A stretch of 5,878 bases of DNA from Bacillota bacterium (GCA_021849995.1 JAJZSC010000234.1:1-5878), one strand, 5' to 3'. Counted from the first letter of the stretch, positions 1 to 5,736 are shown. The notes: generated from the letters alone by a model not told the origin. Numbers and translations: made by a program.

Positions 1-1
1 T

Positions 2-58
2 TTTCTAACCGGTACAGAGGATATGGCCATTGAAAACATTAGAATAGTGGAGGAATAA
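2..58 (+). CDS. C-terminal end of an upstream decarboxylase (speA-like, partial)
   Basis: Frame 2 is open from the left edge and ends at TAA 56-58, giving the 18 residues FLTGTEDMAIENIRIVEE. The ending GTEDMAIENIRIVEE resembles the C-terminus of fold-type I PLP-dependent arginine/lysine/ornithine decarboxylases, whose tails commonly read like GPED-x-T-L-x-x-IRV (from memory of the family, not a search). Such an enzyme would make agmatine, cadaverine or putrescine, and putrescine is the aminopropyl acceptor used by SpeE. The stop lies only 4 nt before the speE ATG, and the speE ribosome binding site (GGAGG, 49-53) is inside this frame, so the two genes are almost certainly co-transcribed. That this frame is coding is fairly sure from its coupling to speE. 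The family call rests on about 15 residues and is tentative. Confidence 0.5.
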   Translation, partial: FLTGTEDMAIENIRIVEE

Positions 59-62
59 TCTT

Positions 63-917
63 ATGGAATTATGGTATACGGAACAGCACACAGACAACGT
101 TCGCTTTTCCATCAAGGTTGACAAGCACCTTTATTCTGGTCAGAGTGAATTTCAGAGAATTGATGTCTTCGATTCAAAGGAATTTGGTACTTTTTTTACA
201 CTGGACGGCTTAATGATGGTTACTGAGAAGGATGAATTTATTTATCATGACATGATTGTGCATGTGCCAATGGCAACCAACCCAAAGATTAAGGATGTCT
301 TGGTCATTGGAGCAGGGGACGGCGGAACAGTGAGAGAGCTGACACGCTACGCTACTATAGAAAACATAGACATGGTGGAAATTGATAAATTGGTAGTGGA
401 TGTGTGCAGAGAATATTTGCCCCAGACTGCCTGTAAGTTGGATGATCCTAGAGTACAGTTATATTTTGAGGACGGACTGAAGTTTGTTCGCTCTAAGGAA
501 AATACCTATGATCTGATCATTGTTGATTCTACCGATCCGTTCGGACCGGGGGAGGGATTGTTTACAAAAGAGTTCTACGGTAACTGCTTTAAAGCTTTGA
601 AGGAAGATGGCATCCTGGTTAACCAGCATGAAAGTCCTTATTATGAGGGGTATGCTAAGTCTATGCAAAGAGCTCATAAACGTATTCAAGAATTCTTCCC
701 GGTTTGCAGGGTTTATCAGGCGCATATTCCAACCTATCCGTCGGGTCACTGGCTGTTTGGGTTTGCCTCTAAAAAGTACGATCCACTGACCGACATAGAC
801 GAGCAGGCTTGGAACAGTCTTGGACTGAAAACAAAGTATTACAATACTGAAATTCATAAAGGGTGCTTTGCTCTGCCTAACTACGTTAAAGAACTTTTAG
901 CAAGTGCAGGGGAGTGA
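63..917 (+). CDS. speE: Spermidine synthase (polyamine aminopropyltransferase)
   Basis: This cytosolic enzyme transfers the aminopropyl group of decarboxylated S-adenosylmethionine to putrescine, giving spermidine and methylthioadenosine. The 284-residue length is normal for bacterial SpeE. The N-terminal beta-strand domain runs to about residue 60 and carries the typical LWYTEQ start and DEFIYHDMIVHVPM stretch. The Rossmann methyltransferase-like domain follows, with nucleotide-binding loop GAGDGG (83-88), the acidic residue of VEID (E106) for the ribose, ED at 136-137 near the adenine, and the signature VDSTDP-x-GP with catalytic D155. The conserved IPTYPSGHWLFGFASK block lies at 222-237. 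The ATG at 63 follows GGAGG (49-53) by 9 nt and fits the family N-terminus. It lies directly downstream of a probable amino acid decarboxylase, which fits a polyamine operon. No SAM decarboxylase (speD) is in the window, so one must be elsewhere if the product is spermidine. Agmatine as acceptor cannot be excluded from sequence alone. Confidence 0.95.
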   Translation: MELWYTEQHTDNVRFSIKVDKHLYSGQSEFQRIDVFDSKEFGTFFTLDGLMMVTEKDEFIYHDMIVHVPMATNPKIKDVLVIGAGDGGTVRELTRYATIENIDMVEIDKLVVDVCREYLPQTACKLDDPRVQLYFEDGLKFVRSKENTYDLIIVDSTDPFGPGEGLFTKEFYGNCFKALKEDGILVNQHESPYYEGYAKSMQRAHKRIQEFFPVCRVYQAHIPTYPSGHWLFGFASKKYDPLTDIDEQAWNSLGLKTKYYNTEIHKGCFALPNYVKELLASAGE

Positions 918-937
918 ATGCTCGGCACCATTTATTG

Positions 938-1009
938 GGGTTATAGACTGGTTAGAGTTCCGTGTTGACCTCGCTGGGGTCGGAGGTTCGAGTCCTCTCA
1001 AACCCACCA
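938..1009 (+). pseudogene. Decayed tRNA gene / tRNA-like sequence
   Basis: The 3' half is a clean tRNA end: T stem GGAGG (982-986) and CCTCT (994-998) around loop TTCGAGT (987-993), acceptor strand CAAACCC (999-1005), discriminator A1006 and encoded CCA (1007-1009). The 5' half is degraded. GGGTT (938-942) pairs with AACCC (1001-1005), but acceptor pairs 6 and 7 are mismatched (A943/A1000, T944/C999). GGTTAGAG (950-957) looks like the 3' part of a D arm, but about 4-5 nt are missing before it. Counting from the T arm, the anticodon loop would be TTGACCT (965-971) with anticodon GAC (Val) after a proper U33, but its stem has a C/T mismatch and a wobble. An alternative fold pairs GACCTC (967-972) with GGGGTC (976-981), directly abutting the T arm. 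It lies between speE and the terminator at 1025, with no visible promoter, so it is probably in the speE transcript. Most likely a tRNA relic; a functional odd tRNA-like RNA is less likely. Confidence 0.6.
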
Positions 1010-1024
1010 AATGAAATCTTGTAA

Positions 1025-1052
1025 AGGCCTTCCTTGTAGGAGGGTCTTTTTT
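1025..1052 (+). terminator. Rho-independent terminator after speE
   Basis: A 9-bp stem pairs 1025-1033 (AGGCCTTCC) with 1039-1047 (GGAGGGTCT), including two G-T wobbles, around the 5-nt loop TTGTA. An uninterrupted T run (1047-1052) follows. It closes the transcript carrying speE and the tRNA-like sequence and separates it from ytxC. Confidence 0.85.
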
Positions 1053-1207
1053 ATGTTTGAAAAGAATAACTTCAATCCCCCTTGGCAATAGTAGAAGTGT
1101 TTGCACTTAAAAGATTTTCAGAAAACGGTAAAAAATTTTCAAAATAGTGCTTAAATCGAAATATGACCCTAACCAGTTCATATACTCTACTATGGAGGGA
1201 TGCTAGG

Positions 1208-2089
1208 GTGGAACAACACTCCGTACAACTAGGCACAGTAAGATATAAAGATTACATATCCAATCAACTTTTACAGTTACGGGATCGTGAAGCACTTCCC
1301 ATCAGCTTGGAAGAGTATAAGCAGGGCAAAAGGTGGCTTATAAATTGTTGTTTTGAGATCCCTTCTGATACGCCGGTAGGTGAACATAAGACAGTTGAAA
1401 GGATTCATAGTTATTATTTGGCAAATGCACTTGCAGATATAATACTAAGGCATTGGGAAAAAGATTACCTCAAAAGAACATTGCAGAAAAAACATCGGCT
1501 AAAAAAGGATGAATGTGCTTCAATATTAAATAAAGCAGTCCTTTATTTGAACAATGGTGTAGGTCAGAGCGCATACTACAAGATAAATAGAAAAACTGGG
1601 CTAGTAAATCAGATTCTTACTTGTTTTGAGGATGGTATATTATTTGATGTTGAAGGTTTTTTAAGATTTAGAGCAAATGAATACAAGAATGATCTCGAGA
1701 AGGCCGTTTCTTATGCTGTTGATGAGTATGTGCTGGAAAAAGAGTACTTTGAGTTTATTAACTTGTTGAAGCATTTTGTTGATTCTCAGACTCCTAAATT
1801 AGATACTCTGCATGTGGGTATAAATTCTCTGGGAAAGTTCAACTTATTTAACGACTTGGGAAAACGGATAACCAGTCAATACTTGGATGATTATAGTCTA
1901 GGAGATACTAGTGGTGAATTTTCTTATGAAGATTTACTTGTCAGTGCGCTCATTGCAGTAGCCCCCAGACAGATAGTTCTTCATATTAGGTATGAGGGAT
2001 ATCAGGATACTCTACATACAATTCGTCAGATATTCGAAGGACGGGTTAGTTATTGCACCGGATCTTGTAATATCTGTAAGAATGTTTGA
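1208..2089 (+). CDS. ytxC: YtxC-like sporulation protein (GTG start)
   Basis: This matches what I know of the YtxC family, which is confined to endospore formers, is labelled a putative sporulation protein, and in Bacillus lies directly upstream of thrS, as here. Its biochemical role is unknown. From GTG 1208 the product has 293 residues, close to the family size. The recognisable core is GFLRFRANEY at 150-159 followed by a helical acidic stretch with AVDEYVLEKEYFEFINLLKHFV (about 170-191). A second conserved-looking block, EDLLVSALIAVAPRQIVLH, lies at 241-259. The C-terminus has three cysteines, C283, C287 and C290 (C-x3-C-x2-C), a possible metal or redox site. No signal peptide or membrane segment is seen. 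I prefer GTG 1208 because GGAGGG (1194-1199) sits 8 nt before it. The in-frame ATG at 1163, which would add 15 residues, has no ribosome binding site. Family call is good; function is not inferable. Confidence 0.82.
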   Translation: MEQHSVQLGTVRYKDYISNQLLQLRDREALPISLEEYKQGKRWLINCCFEIPSDTPVGEHKTVERIHSYYLANALADIILRHWEKDYLKRTLQKKHRLKKDECASILNKAVLYLNNGVGQSAYYKINRKTGLVNQILTCFEDGILFDVEGFLRFRANEYKNDLEKAVSYAVDEYVLEKEYFEFINLLKHFVDSQTPKLDTLHVGINSLGKFNLFNDLGKRITSQYLDDYSLGDTSGEFSYEDLLVSALIAVAPRQIVLHIRYEGYQDTLHTIRQIFEGRVSYCTGSCNICKNV

Positions 2090-2114
2090 CAAAAGTTTCA
2101 GTTGTTATTAAAAT
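2086..2114 (+). promoter_or_regulatory. Sigma-A promoter of thrS
   Basis: A perfect -35 box TTGACA (2086-2091) is followed by a 17-nt spacer and TAAAAT (2109-2114), which matches the -10 consensus at five of six positions. The -35 box overlaps the ytxC stop codon (TGA 2087-2089). Transcription should begin near 2121, at the head of the T-box leader. Confidence 0.85.
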
Positions 2115-2120
2115 ATATTT

Positions 2121-2421
2121 CAACAAAGAAATTTAAAACAATCTTAAACTCCAAAAGTATTCTTGAAAGTAACTTAATATAGTTAAAACTATGATAGGGA
2201 CAGTACCTCAACCAGTTGTCGTGATTAGAGAGAAAACATCGAAGGCTGCAAGTGTTTTCCACGAGGGTAGAGAGAATACCACCCTGGAGTTGTAAATCGA
2301 ATGTAGTAGGTTTAGACGTGTCCTCGCGTTAAGGGGTCAAAGTGAAAGTATAAATATCTTTAATTTTGGGTGGAACCACGGGAATAGAACTCTCGTCCCT
2401 TAGACGGACGGGAGTTTATTT
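2121..2421 (+). promoter_or_regulatory. T-box riboswitch, threonine-specific, upstream of thrS
   Basis: This roughly 300-nt leader senses uncharged tRNA-Thr and permits read-through into thrS when charging is low. Stem I can close by pairing AACTCC (2147-2152) with GGAGTT (2286-2291). Inside it, AGGG (2196-2199) faces CCCT (2282-2285), flanking an internal loop with AGTA (2202-2205) on the 5' side and the specifier ACC (2278-2280) followed by the usual A on the 3' side. ACC is a Thr codon. The distal part has an AGAGA bulge (2227-2231), a 7-bp stem GAAAACA/TGTTTTC (2232-2238 with 2253-2259) and a 14-nt loop. The T-box sequence is GGGTGGAACCACGGGAA (2368-2384). Its UGGA (2371-2374) would pair with a tRNA ending UCCA, fitting the discriminator U of tRNA-Thr in Bacillus. 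A terminator follows at 2390. The 5' end is inferred from the promoter. Confidence 0.92.
2390..2421 (+). terminator. T-box leader terminator (conditional)
   Basis: CTCTCGTCC (2390-2398) pairs with GGACGGGAG (2406-2414) over 9 bp with one T-G wobble around a 7-nt loop, followed by TTTATTT (2415-2421). The 5' arm includes the bases that the competing antiterminator would use by pairing with the G-rich T-box segment at 2368-2382, so binding of uncharged tRNA should prevent this hairpin. Confidence 0.9.
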
Positions 2422-2459
2422 ATGTTTGGGCGCAAGTTTAAAAGAAGGAAGTGTAAGGA

Positions 2460-4376
2460 ATGGTCAAAGTCACCCTGAAAGATAATTCAATTCGTGAAGT
2501 TGAAGAGAATTCCACAATCGGCGAGTTAGCTGCTCAGATTTCTCGTAATCTAGCTAAGGATGCTATAGCTGCTAAGGTTAATGGAGAGGTAAAAGATCTT
2601 GCTTTCAAGTTAAAAGAGGATGCCTCTGTCGAGATACTTACTTTGGAAGATAGTCAGAGTTTAGATGTTCTCAGACATTCCACAGCCCATTTAATGGCGC
2701 AAGCAGTACAAAACCTATATCCCGGAACAAAACTTGGCATAGGACCTTCGATTGAAAATGGGTTTTATTATGATTTTGACTCTGAGCATGTATTTACTCC
2801 GGATGATTTAATAGCTATAGAGAGCGAAATGAAAAAGATAGTTAAAGAGAACTATCCTTATCAAAGAAAAGAAGTCTCAAGATCTGAGGCAATAGAGTTT
2901 TTCGGTGGTTTAGGTGAGAAGTATAAGGTTGAGCTCATTGAAGACCTGCCTGAAGGGGTTACCATTTCAATGTATACCCAAGGAAATTTTACTGATCTTT
3001 GTGTCGGTCCGCATGTTCCTTCTACTGGTAGTCTAAAAGTCTTTAAGCTGTTAAACGTTGCCGGTGCCTATTGGCGTGGCAGTGAAAAGAACAAAATGCT
3101 CCAGAGAATTTATGGTACTGCTTTTTCCAAACAGGCTGACTTGGATGAATATCTCTTTAAGCTAGAAGAAGCCAAGAGGCGTGACCACCGTAAGCTAGGA
3201 CTAGAGCTTGATTTGTTTAGTCTCCATGAGGAAGGCCCAGGTTTTCCGTTCTTCCATCCCAAGGGAATGGTTCTGCGCAATCAATTAGAAGATTTCTGGC
3301 GGCAGGAACACAGAAGACGTGGGTATCATGAGATCAAGACCCCAATCATTCTTAATCGTGTTCTTTGGGAGCAGTCTGGTCACTGGGCGCATTATAAAGA
3401 GAATATGTATTTTACGGAAATAGATGATCAAGACTTTGCTGTTAAACCAATGAACTGTCCTGGCGGAATGATAATGTACAAGACAAAACTTCGCAGCTAT
3501 CGCGATCTGCCCTTGAGGGCCGGCGAACTGGGATTGGTGCATCGGCATGAATTGTCAGGAGCATTGCATGGGCTATTAAGGGTTCGGAACTTTACCCAGG
3601 ATGATGCCCACATCTTCATGCTACCTTCTCAGATCAAAGATGAAATAATCGGGGTAATCGAACTTGTTGACCGTTTCTACAAGATTTTTGGCTTTGAGTA
3701 TCATGTAGAGTTGTCTACCAGACCTGAAGACTCCATGGGTTCTGATGAGGCATGGGAATTGGCTACAAATGCCCTGCAGGAAGCCTTGGAAGAAAAGGGT
3801 CTGGAGTATAAGATAAACCCTGGGGATGGCGCCTTCTACGGACCTAAAATCGATTTCCACTTGCGCGACTGTCTAGGACGGACTTGGCAATGTGGAACTA
3901 TCCAGCTGGACTTCCAGATGCCTGAAAAATTCGATTTAACCTATATAGGGGAAGATGGACAAAAACACAGACCTGTTATGATTCACAGAGTAATTTACGG
4001 AAGTATTGAGCGCTTTATCGCTTTGCTCACAGAGCACTATGCCGGCGCCTTTCCAACCTGGTTAGCGCCAGTTCAAGTTAGGATCCTACCCATTAGTGAG
4101 CGCCACCATGACTACGCTAAGGACGTCCTAAACAGATTAAACGAATTGGACATACGTGCTGAGATGGACGAGCGTCGTGAGAAAATCAATTATAAAATCC
4201 GGGAAGCCCAAACTGAAAAGATTCCTTTTGCTTTAGTTGTCGGTGATCAGGAAGCAGAAACAGATACTGTTGCTGTTCGTCGTTATGGACAAGGGAATTC
4301 AGGGGAAAAGATGAGTGTGAAAGATTTCATCAGTCTGGTAGAAGATGAAATCAAGAGCAAAAAGAGGATAAATTAG
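2460..4376 (+). CDS. thrS: Threonyl-tRNA synthetase
   Basis: This class II synthetase joins threonine to tRNA-Thr using ATP and edits mischarged Ser-tRNA-Thr. The 638 residues are full length. Domains in order: TGS domain about 1-62; editing (N2/SAD) domain about 63-225 with the four expected residues H73, H77, C181 and H185; catalytic core about 240-535; HGTP anticodon-binding domain about 536-638. The active-site zinc ligands are C333 (in MNCPGG), H384 (in TQDDAH) and H509 (in VMIHR). Motif 2 lies around HRHELSGALHGLLRVRNFT (361-379) and motif 3 includes GSIERF (514-519) with R518. The ATG at 2460 follows AAGGAAGTG (2445-2453) and gives the standard MVKVTLKDNS beginning. Transcription comes from the promoter at 2086 through the T-box leader. 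No GC-rich terminator is visible before the infC promoter, so some thrS transcripts may read into the infC leader. Confidence 0.97.
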   Translation: MVKVTLKDNSIREVEENSTIGELAAQISRNLAKDAIAAKVNGEVKDLAFKLKEDASVEILTLEDSQSLDVLRHSTAHLMAQAVQNLYPGTKLGIGPSIENGFYYDFDSEHVFTPDDLIAIESEMKKIVKENYPYQRKEVSRSEAIEFFGGLGEKYKVELIEDLPEGVTISMYTQGNFTDLCVGPHVPSTGSLKVFKLLNVAGAYWRGSEKNKMLQRIYGTAFSKQADLDEYLFKLEEAKRRDHRKLGLELDLFSLHEEGPGFPFFHPKGMVLRNQLEDFWRQEHRRRGYHEIKTPIILNRVLWEQSGHWAHYKENMYFTEIDDQDFAVKPMNCPGGMIMYKTKLRSYRDLPLRAGELGLVHRHELSGALHGLLRVRNFTQDDAHIFMLPSQIKDEIIGVIELVDRFYKIFGFEYHVELSTRPEDSMGSDEAWELATNALQEALEEKGLEYKINPGDGAFYGPKIDFHLRDCLGRTWQCGTIQLDFQMPEKFDLTYIGEDGQKHRPVMIHRVIYGSIERFIALLTEHYAGAFPTWLAPVQVRILPISERHHDYAKDVLNRLNELDIRAEMDERREKINYKIREAQTEKIPFALVVGDQEAETDTVAVRRYGQGNSGEKMSVKDFISLVEDEIKSKKRIN

Positions 4377-4409
4377 TTAAAAAATTAAAAAGTTTTTAAA
4401 AAAGATTTG

Positions 4410-4438
4410 TTGACAAACGATAACGCTTTGTATAAAAT
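4410..4438 (+). promoter_or_regulatory. Sigma-A promoter of infC-rpmI-rplT
   Basis: TTGACA (4410-4415), a 17-nt spacer and TAAAAT (4433-4438) form a near-consensus promoter 34 nt after the thrS stop. Hexamers and spacing are the same as in the thrS promoter. Transcription should begin near 4445. Confidence 0.85.
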
Positions 4439-4444
4439 AGATAT

Positions 4445-4568
4445 GTTCAAGTAGAAGCCATCGTCTTCTCACCTCATGGCTACAGTCGATGAGGTATCTT
4501 CGGGTCCTGAGCGTATTGCTTGCTCATGATTGACATTAGAAGACGGATGGATATGTCCGTCTTTTTTT
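4445..4568 (+). promoter_or_regulatory. L20-type leader attenuator of infC operon
   Basis: In Bacillus the infC-rpmI-rplT operon is repressed by its own product L20, which binds the leader and favours premature termination. The position and pairing here fit that. CCATCGTCTTCT (4458-4469) can pair with AGAAGACGGATGG (4538-4550) with a single bulged base. This long-range antiterminator consumes the 5' arm of the terminator at 4540. The enclosed region folds into ACCTCAT/ATGAGGT (4471-4477 with 4489-4495) and TGAGC/GCTCA (4508-4512 with 4522-4526). Competing local hairpins that would free the terminator arm are AGAAG/CTTCT (4453-4457 with 4465-4469) and AGCCAT/ATGGCT (4456-4461 with 4476-4481). 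The helices are seen directly. L20 as ligand is inferred from the family and from rplT being the last gene of the operon. The 5' boundary is inferred from the promoter. Confidence 0.85.
4540..4568 (+). terminator. infC leader terminator (conditional)
   Basis: AAGACGGA (4540-4547) pairs perfectly with TCCGTCTT (4556-4563) around an 8-nt loop, followed by an uninterrupted run of seven T (4562-4568). Its 5' arm is also the target of the antiterminator strand at 4458-4469, so it is an attenuator rather than the end of a gene. Confidence 0.9.
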
Positions 4569-4605
4569 GTTTATATTTCTATAATAAGTATGGGGGTGGT
4601 CAGTT

Positions 4606-5121
4606 ATTAGTAAGGATTTACGGATTAATGAAGAAATCCGGGCTCGGGAAGTCCGTCTAGTCGGTGAAGAGGGCGAACAACTCGGGATTATGTCTTCAAG
4701 AGATGCTTTACGAGTAGCAGTCGAAAAGTCCTTGGACTTAGTTGAGATTGCTCCTACGGCAAAGCCGCCTGTTTGCAAGCTCATGGACTTCGGCAAATTC
4801 AAGTATGAGCAGGCTAAACGGGATAAGGAAGCTCGTAAGAAGCAAAAGGTCATGGAGATTAAGGAGATTAAACTCAGACCTAATATTGAAGATCATGACT
4901 TTGAAACTAAAGCACGCAATGCTCAACGCTTTTTAAACGACGGAGACAAGGTAAAGGTAACAATTATGTTTAGGGGAAGGGAGATTACTCACCCTGACCT
5001 AGGCAAAGAGTTGTGTTTGCGTCTTGCGGAATTTGTAAAAGTCGAAGCTAATATAGAGCGTGAACCAAAACTAGAGGGCCGGAATATGATTATGATTCTG
5101 GCTCCGGTAAGACATGACTAA
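4606..5121 (+). CDS. infC: Translation initiation factor IF-3 (AUU start)
   Basis: IF3 binds the 30S subunit, keeps 50S off and checks start-codon and initiator-tRNA pairing. From the ATT at 4606 the product has 171 residues, the normal size. The N domain (about 1-75) begins SKDLRINEEIRAREVRLV and carries the signature IAPTAKPPVCKLMDFGKF (48-65). A lysine-rich linker follows (about 70-85), then the C domain (about 86-171) with IKEIKLRPNIEDHDF and MIMILAPVRHD. The frame is open upstream only to a TAA at 4585-4587 and has no ATG or usable GTG or TTG before residue 29. GGGGGTGG (4592-4599) lies 6-7 nt before ATT. The in-frame ATG at 4690 would remove 28 residues of the N domain and has no ribosome binding site. 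AUU starts are known for infC in E. coli and Bacillus, where IF3 discriminates against its own start codon. It is first in an operon with rpmI and rplT. Confidence 0.95.
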   Translation: MSKDLRINEEIRAREVRLVGEEGEQLGIMSSRDALRVAVEKSLDLVEIAPTAKPPVCKLMDFGKFKYEQAKRDKEARKKQKVMEIKEIKLRPNIEDHDFETKARNAQRFLNDGDKVKVTIMFRGREITHPDLGKELCLRLAEFVKVEANIEREPKLEGRNMIMILAPVRHD

Positions 5122-5142
5122 TAACGAGAGGTGGATAACCAT

Positions 5143-5340
5143 ATGCCAAAGATGAAAACGCATAGTGGTGCTAAGAAACGTTTTAAAAAGACTGGAACTG
5201 GCAAAATTGCCCGTGCCCATGCTTTTACCAGTCATATTTTGGAGAAGAAATCTCCAAAGCGTAAGCGTAGTCTTCGCAAATCAACCGTTATGCATAAATC
5301 CGATGCTAAGAGAATTGAAAGACTAATCGCTTATCTATAA
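5143..5340 (+). CDS. rpmI: 50S ribosomal protein L35
   Basis: This small basic protein of the large ribosomal subunit has 65 residues, the usual length. It begins with the family hallmark MPKMKTHSGAKKRFKKTGTGKI and continues through ARAHAFTSHI and KSPKRKRSLRKST, with a very high lysine and arginine content for rRNA binding. The ATG at 5143 is chosen over an in-frame GTG at 5131 because that GTG lies inside the ribosome binding site AGAGGTGG (5127-5134), and because the family starts MPKMK. It lies 21 nt after the infC stop, in the conserved order infC-rpmI-rplT. Confidence 0.96.
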   Translation: MPKMKTHSGAKKRFKKTGTGKIARAHAFTSHILEKKSPKRKRSLRKSTVMHKSDAKRIERLIAYL

Positions 5341-5373
5341 ATATCAGTTGAGAAATAAAGGAGGTTCTTCCCT

Positions 5374-5733
5374 ATGGCTCGTGTTAAAAGAGGGATGACA
5401 AAGCATAGACGTCATAAGAAAATTTTAAAGCTTGCTAAAGGCTATAGAGGTGCAAAGAGTAAACTTTTCCGCCCGGCTAACGAGCAAGTATTACATTCCT
5501 TAATGTATGCTTATGTACACCGTAAGGATAAAAAAGGTGATTTCCGCAAATTGTGGATTACCCGTATCAATGCAGCTGCTAGGATGAATGGTATTTCTTA
5601 CAGCCGCATGATGAATGGTTTGAAAAAAGCAGGAGTTTCGGTTAATCGTAAAATGTTGGCTGAATTAGCTATCAACGACGCTGTTGCCTTTACACAACTT
5701 GCTAATGTTGCTAAGGCTCAGGTTAACGCTTAA
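5374..5733 (+). CDS. rplT: 50S ribosomal protein L20
   Basis: L20 binds 23S rRNA early in 50S assembly. The 119 residues match the family length. The basic N-terminal extension MARVKRGMTKHRRHKKILKLAKGYRGAKSKLFRPANEQV is followed by the globular C domain with RKLWITRINAAARMNGISYSRMMNGLKKAGVSVNRKMLAELAINDAVAF. The ATG at 5374 follows a perfect AAAGGAGGT (5357-5365) by 8 nt, the strongest ribosome binding site in the window. It is the last gene of the operon, and its product is the expected repressor acting on the leader at 4445-4568. A terminator follows 3 nt after the stop codon. Confidence 0.97.
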   Translation: MARVKRGMTKHRRHKKILKLAKGYRGAKSKLFRPANEQVLHSLMYAYVHRKDKKGDFRKLWITRINAAARMNGISYSRMMNGLKKAGVSVNRKMLAELAINDAVAFTQLANVAKAQVNA

Positions 5734-5736
5734 AGC

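Noticed and set aside
459..857. Antisense frame of 132 residues opposite speE
   Set aside because: It lies fully inside a strongly conserved gene, and its translation has no recognisable family features. Shadow of speE.
918..968. Sixteen-codon frame after speE, ATG 918 preceded by a GGGGAG sequence
   Set aside because: The spacing is plausible for a coupled start, but the frame ends inside the tRNA-like sequence and resembles no family I know. It is best explained by the relic itself.
897..1106. Antisense frame of 69 residues with the string GLRGLEPPTPARS across the tRNA-like sequence
   Set aside because: RGLEPPT-type peptides are a well-known artefact of translating the complement of a tRNA T arm. 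There is no supporting start signal on that strand.
1053..2120. ytxC as cargo of an element inserted at the tRNA 3' end
   Set aside because: ytxC next to thrS is an ancestral arrangement in spore formers. There is no integrase, no second tRNA end and no direct repeat in the window, so insertion of this gene is not supported.
4536..4853. Antisense frame of 105 residues over the infC leader and the 5' end of infC
   Set aside because: It overlaps a structured leader and conserved IF3 coding sequence on the other strand, with low-complexity composition.
5131..5142. GTG start for rpmI adding the residues MDNH
   Set aside because: The GTG is part of the Shine-Dalgarno sequence itself, and L35 proteins begin MPKMK.
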